Positions 6,333-7,682 of a stretch of 7,682 nucleotides of DNA are shown piece after piece (the stretch's first letter is position 1; the number at the start of each line of letters is the position of its first letter). Both the position numbers and the translations under genes were made by a program. The stretch spans positions 1 to 7,682 of the forward strand of contig UREG01000079.1 in assembly GCA_900546795.1 (NCBI GenBank), written 5' to 3'. Below the pieces are notes generated by a model. That model did not search any database. It was not told the DNA's origin and saw nothing but the letters and a program-made list of their open reading frames with translations. The stretch comes from an uncultured Veillonellaceae bacterium (GTDB lineage Bacteria; Bacillota; Negativicutes; Veillonellales; Megasphaeraceae).

Positions 6333-7526
6333 TTATTTTGTCATTTCTGCTTTTATTACTTCGGCTAATCTTCGAATCCCTTCTTCGATCCGTTCTTCAT
6401 TCATATTGGAGTAATTGAGTCGGAATGTATTGGCATGTCCGCCGTTCGGATAGAAGCAAGCGCCCGGTACATACGCTACATTCTGTTTCAAACACACCGG
6501 CAGCATTTCCGTTGCGTTGATATATTCCGGCAATACGACCCAGGCAAACAAACCGCCGTCCGGCCGGGTAAAGGAAACTTCTTTCGGAAAATATCGTTCC
6601 ATCGCCGCAATCATGCAATGGCAGCGTTTTTTATATACTTCCCGGATTTTTTTGATGTGGGCTTCCAAATCATAATTTTTTACGAAGTAGTATGCCTGCC
6701 GCTGCGCAAACGACGCCGTCTGCAAATCCATGCTCTGCCGCATGATATCGCATTTATTGATAATATCTTTATCCGCACACAGCCAGCCCAGCCGAAGTCC
6801 CGGGGCAAATATCTTAGAAAACGTGCCGGAGAAAATAACCAGCCCTTTTGTATCCATAGATTTCAGCGAAGGAAGAAACTCCCCTTCATACCGCAGATCG
6901 CCGTATGGATTATCTTCAATAACCGGAATTTCATGACGAGTGATCACTTCCATGAAAGCTTTTCTCCGTTCTAACGACCAGGTAATCCCCGTTGGGTTCT
7001 GGAAGTCCGGAATAACATAAATCATTTTTACCCGGCTCTGTTCCGTCAGGATCTTATCTAATGCTTCCGGGATCATCCCTTCTTCATCGGTCGGCACTTC
7101 CATAAATGTTGGCCCCGATAATTTAAACGCATTGATAGCGCCCAGGTAAGACGGACTTTCCATAAGAACGATGTCGTTTTTATCGCAGAACACGCGCCCC
7201 AAAATATCCAGCCCCTGCTGCGAGCCGCTGACCATCAGGATTTCCTCCGTCGAAGTTTTTACCTGATACCGGCTGTCCATCCGTTCCGCAATCCATTGCC
7301 GCAGCGGTTCATATCCTTCTGCCGCCCCGTATTGGAGCGCTTTTCGTCCTTCTTTTTCCAAAATCTCTACATCGACTTGCTTCATTTCTTCAATCGGAAA
7401 AAGTTCCGGCGCAGGAAGCCCGCCGGCAAACGAAATAACTTCCGGCTGTTCGGCCAGTTTTAAGATCGCACCCAATTCCGAATCTTTGAATCCCTCTGCT
7501 AATGATGAATATTTTACTGCCATCAT
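6333..7526 (-). CDS. PLP-dependent aminotransferase, class I/II (LysN / 2-aminoadipate type)
   Basis: A 397-aa fold-type I aminotransferase, cytosolic, probably moving the amino group between an amino acid and 2-oxoglutarate. The sequence shows ISFAGGLPAPELFP (31-44), LQYGAAEGYEPLR (64-76), VSGSQQGLDILGR (99-111), PDFQNPTG with Asn177, EDNPYGDLRY (Asp205, Tyr208), the Schiff-base Lys238 in SGTFSKIFAPGLRLGW, and Arg369 in FRLNYS for the substrate carboxylate. This is the COG1167 group that also includes MocR regulators, but there is no N-terminal winged-helix domain, so it is a free-standing enzyme. LysN-like 2-aminoadipate or aromatic/branched-chain amino acid aminotransferase are the likely activities; the sequence does not choose between them. 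Two adjacent ATGs (7526 and 7523) follow an AAAGGGGG site, at four and seven bases, so the second may be the real start. It has its own promoter and terminator and stands alone as one transcription unit. Confidence 0.93.
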   Translation of the reverse strand: MMAVKYSSLAEGFKDSELGAILKLAEQPEVISFAGGLPAPELFPIEEMKQVDVEILEKEGRKALQYGAAEGYEPLRQWIAERMDSRYQVKTSTEEILMVSGSQQGLDILGRVFCDKNDIVLMESPSYLGAINAFKLSGPTFMEVPTDEEGMIPEALDKILTEQSRVKMIYVIPDFQNPTGITWSLERRKAFMEVITRHEIPVIEDNPYGDLRYEGEFLPSLKSMDTKGLVIFSGTFSKIFAPGLRLGWLCADKDIINKCDIMRQSMDLQTASFAQRQAYYFVKNYDLEAHIKKIREVYKKRCHCMIAAMERYFPKEVSFTRPDGGLFAWVVLPEYINATEMLPVCLKQNVAYVPGACFYPNGGHANTFRLNYSNMNEERIEEGIRRLAEVIKAEMTK

Positions 7527-7530
7527 AATT

Positions 7531-7538
7531 CCCCCTTT
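7531..7538 (-). promoter_or_regulatory. Ribosome binding site of the aminotransferase gene
   Basis: AAAGGGGG on the minus strand, four bases before ATG 7526 and seven before ATG 7523. The spacing slightly favours the second ATG, which would shorten the protein by one residue. Confidence 0.6.
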
Positions 7539-7570
7539 TATTCATTACAGCCCCTCGCTGTTATTCTTTT

Positions 7571-7598
7571 ATTATAGCACGATTTATCTTCTTTTCAA
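7571..7598 (-). promoter_or_regulatory. Extended -10 promoter of the aminotransferase gene
   Basis: Minus strand: -35 TTGAAA (7593-7598), a 16-bp spacer, and TATAAT (7571-7576) preceded by TG and one base. Transcription should begin near 7564, leaving a leader of about 38 bases, too short for a riboswitch. The remaining bases up to 7682 hold no recognisable gene. Confidence 0.75.
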
Positions 7599-7682
7599 TT
7601 TAATTCTTTTTCCAGTTCCCTAAACAGTGTAGGTTAGTCAAAGATATGTTACATTACTGGATAAAAAAGAAGAAAGAACTTG

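Noticed and set aside
6435..6974. 179-codon plus-strand open frame
   Set aside because: It is fully antisense to the aminotransferase catalytic core, has no recognisable domain and no promoter or ribosome binding site, so it is a shadow of the real gene.
7662..7682. Possible start of a plus-strand gene at the right edge (purine-rich stretch then TTG)
   Set aside because: The purine run is not a good ribosome binding site, TTG is a rare start, and no coding sequence is visible beyond it.

Overview
All recognisable genes in this window lie on the minus strand. Read in transcription order, from the right edge to the left, they are a PLP-dependent aminotransferase, a long U32-family protein, MutS2, a GtrB/DPM1-like membrane glycosyltransferase, and the start of a secreted peptidoglycan-binding protein that is cut by the left edge. 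The set looks like ordinary chromosomal DNA of a Firmicutes-type anaerobe of moderate GC. The evidence is a MutS2 with an Smr domain, a long double-module U32 protein next to mutS2, AGGAG-type ribosome binding sites and sigma-A-like promoters. A Negativicutes member (Megasphaera/Dialister-like) is my best guess, but that is inference only.

The window splits into three transcription units. Unit 1 (7598-6296) is the aminotransferase, with its own promoter and a strong intrinsic terminator just after the stop codon. Unit 2 (6221-1551) is the U32 gene followed 23 bp later by mutS2. It has an extended -10 promoter and ends in a UUCG-capped terminator. Unit 3 (1465 to beyond the left edge) starts at a near-consensus promoter and carries the glycosyltransferase. 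The peptidoglycan-binding gene follows 41 bp later with no visible terminator between them, so the two are probably co-transcribed.

Functionally, unit 2 pairs two families linked to the ribosome. U32 proteins of the RlhA/TrhP type take part in RNA hydroxylation, and MutS2 is known in Bacillus to act on collided ribosomes as well as having older recombination-related roles. Unit 3 concerns the envelope: a polyprenyl-phosphate sugar transferase and an exported cell-wall protein. The aminotransferase is metabolic and appears independent.

I found no mobile elements, CRISPR arrays, tRNA or rRNA genes, and no obvious novel system. The points most worth a second look are the loss of the usual catalytic/DLR residues in the MutS2 Smr domain, the internal duplication of the U32 protein with two offset four-cysteine sets, and the apparent loss of the catalytic cysteine in the NlpC/P60-like tail of the truncated secreted protein.
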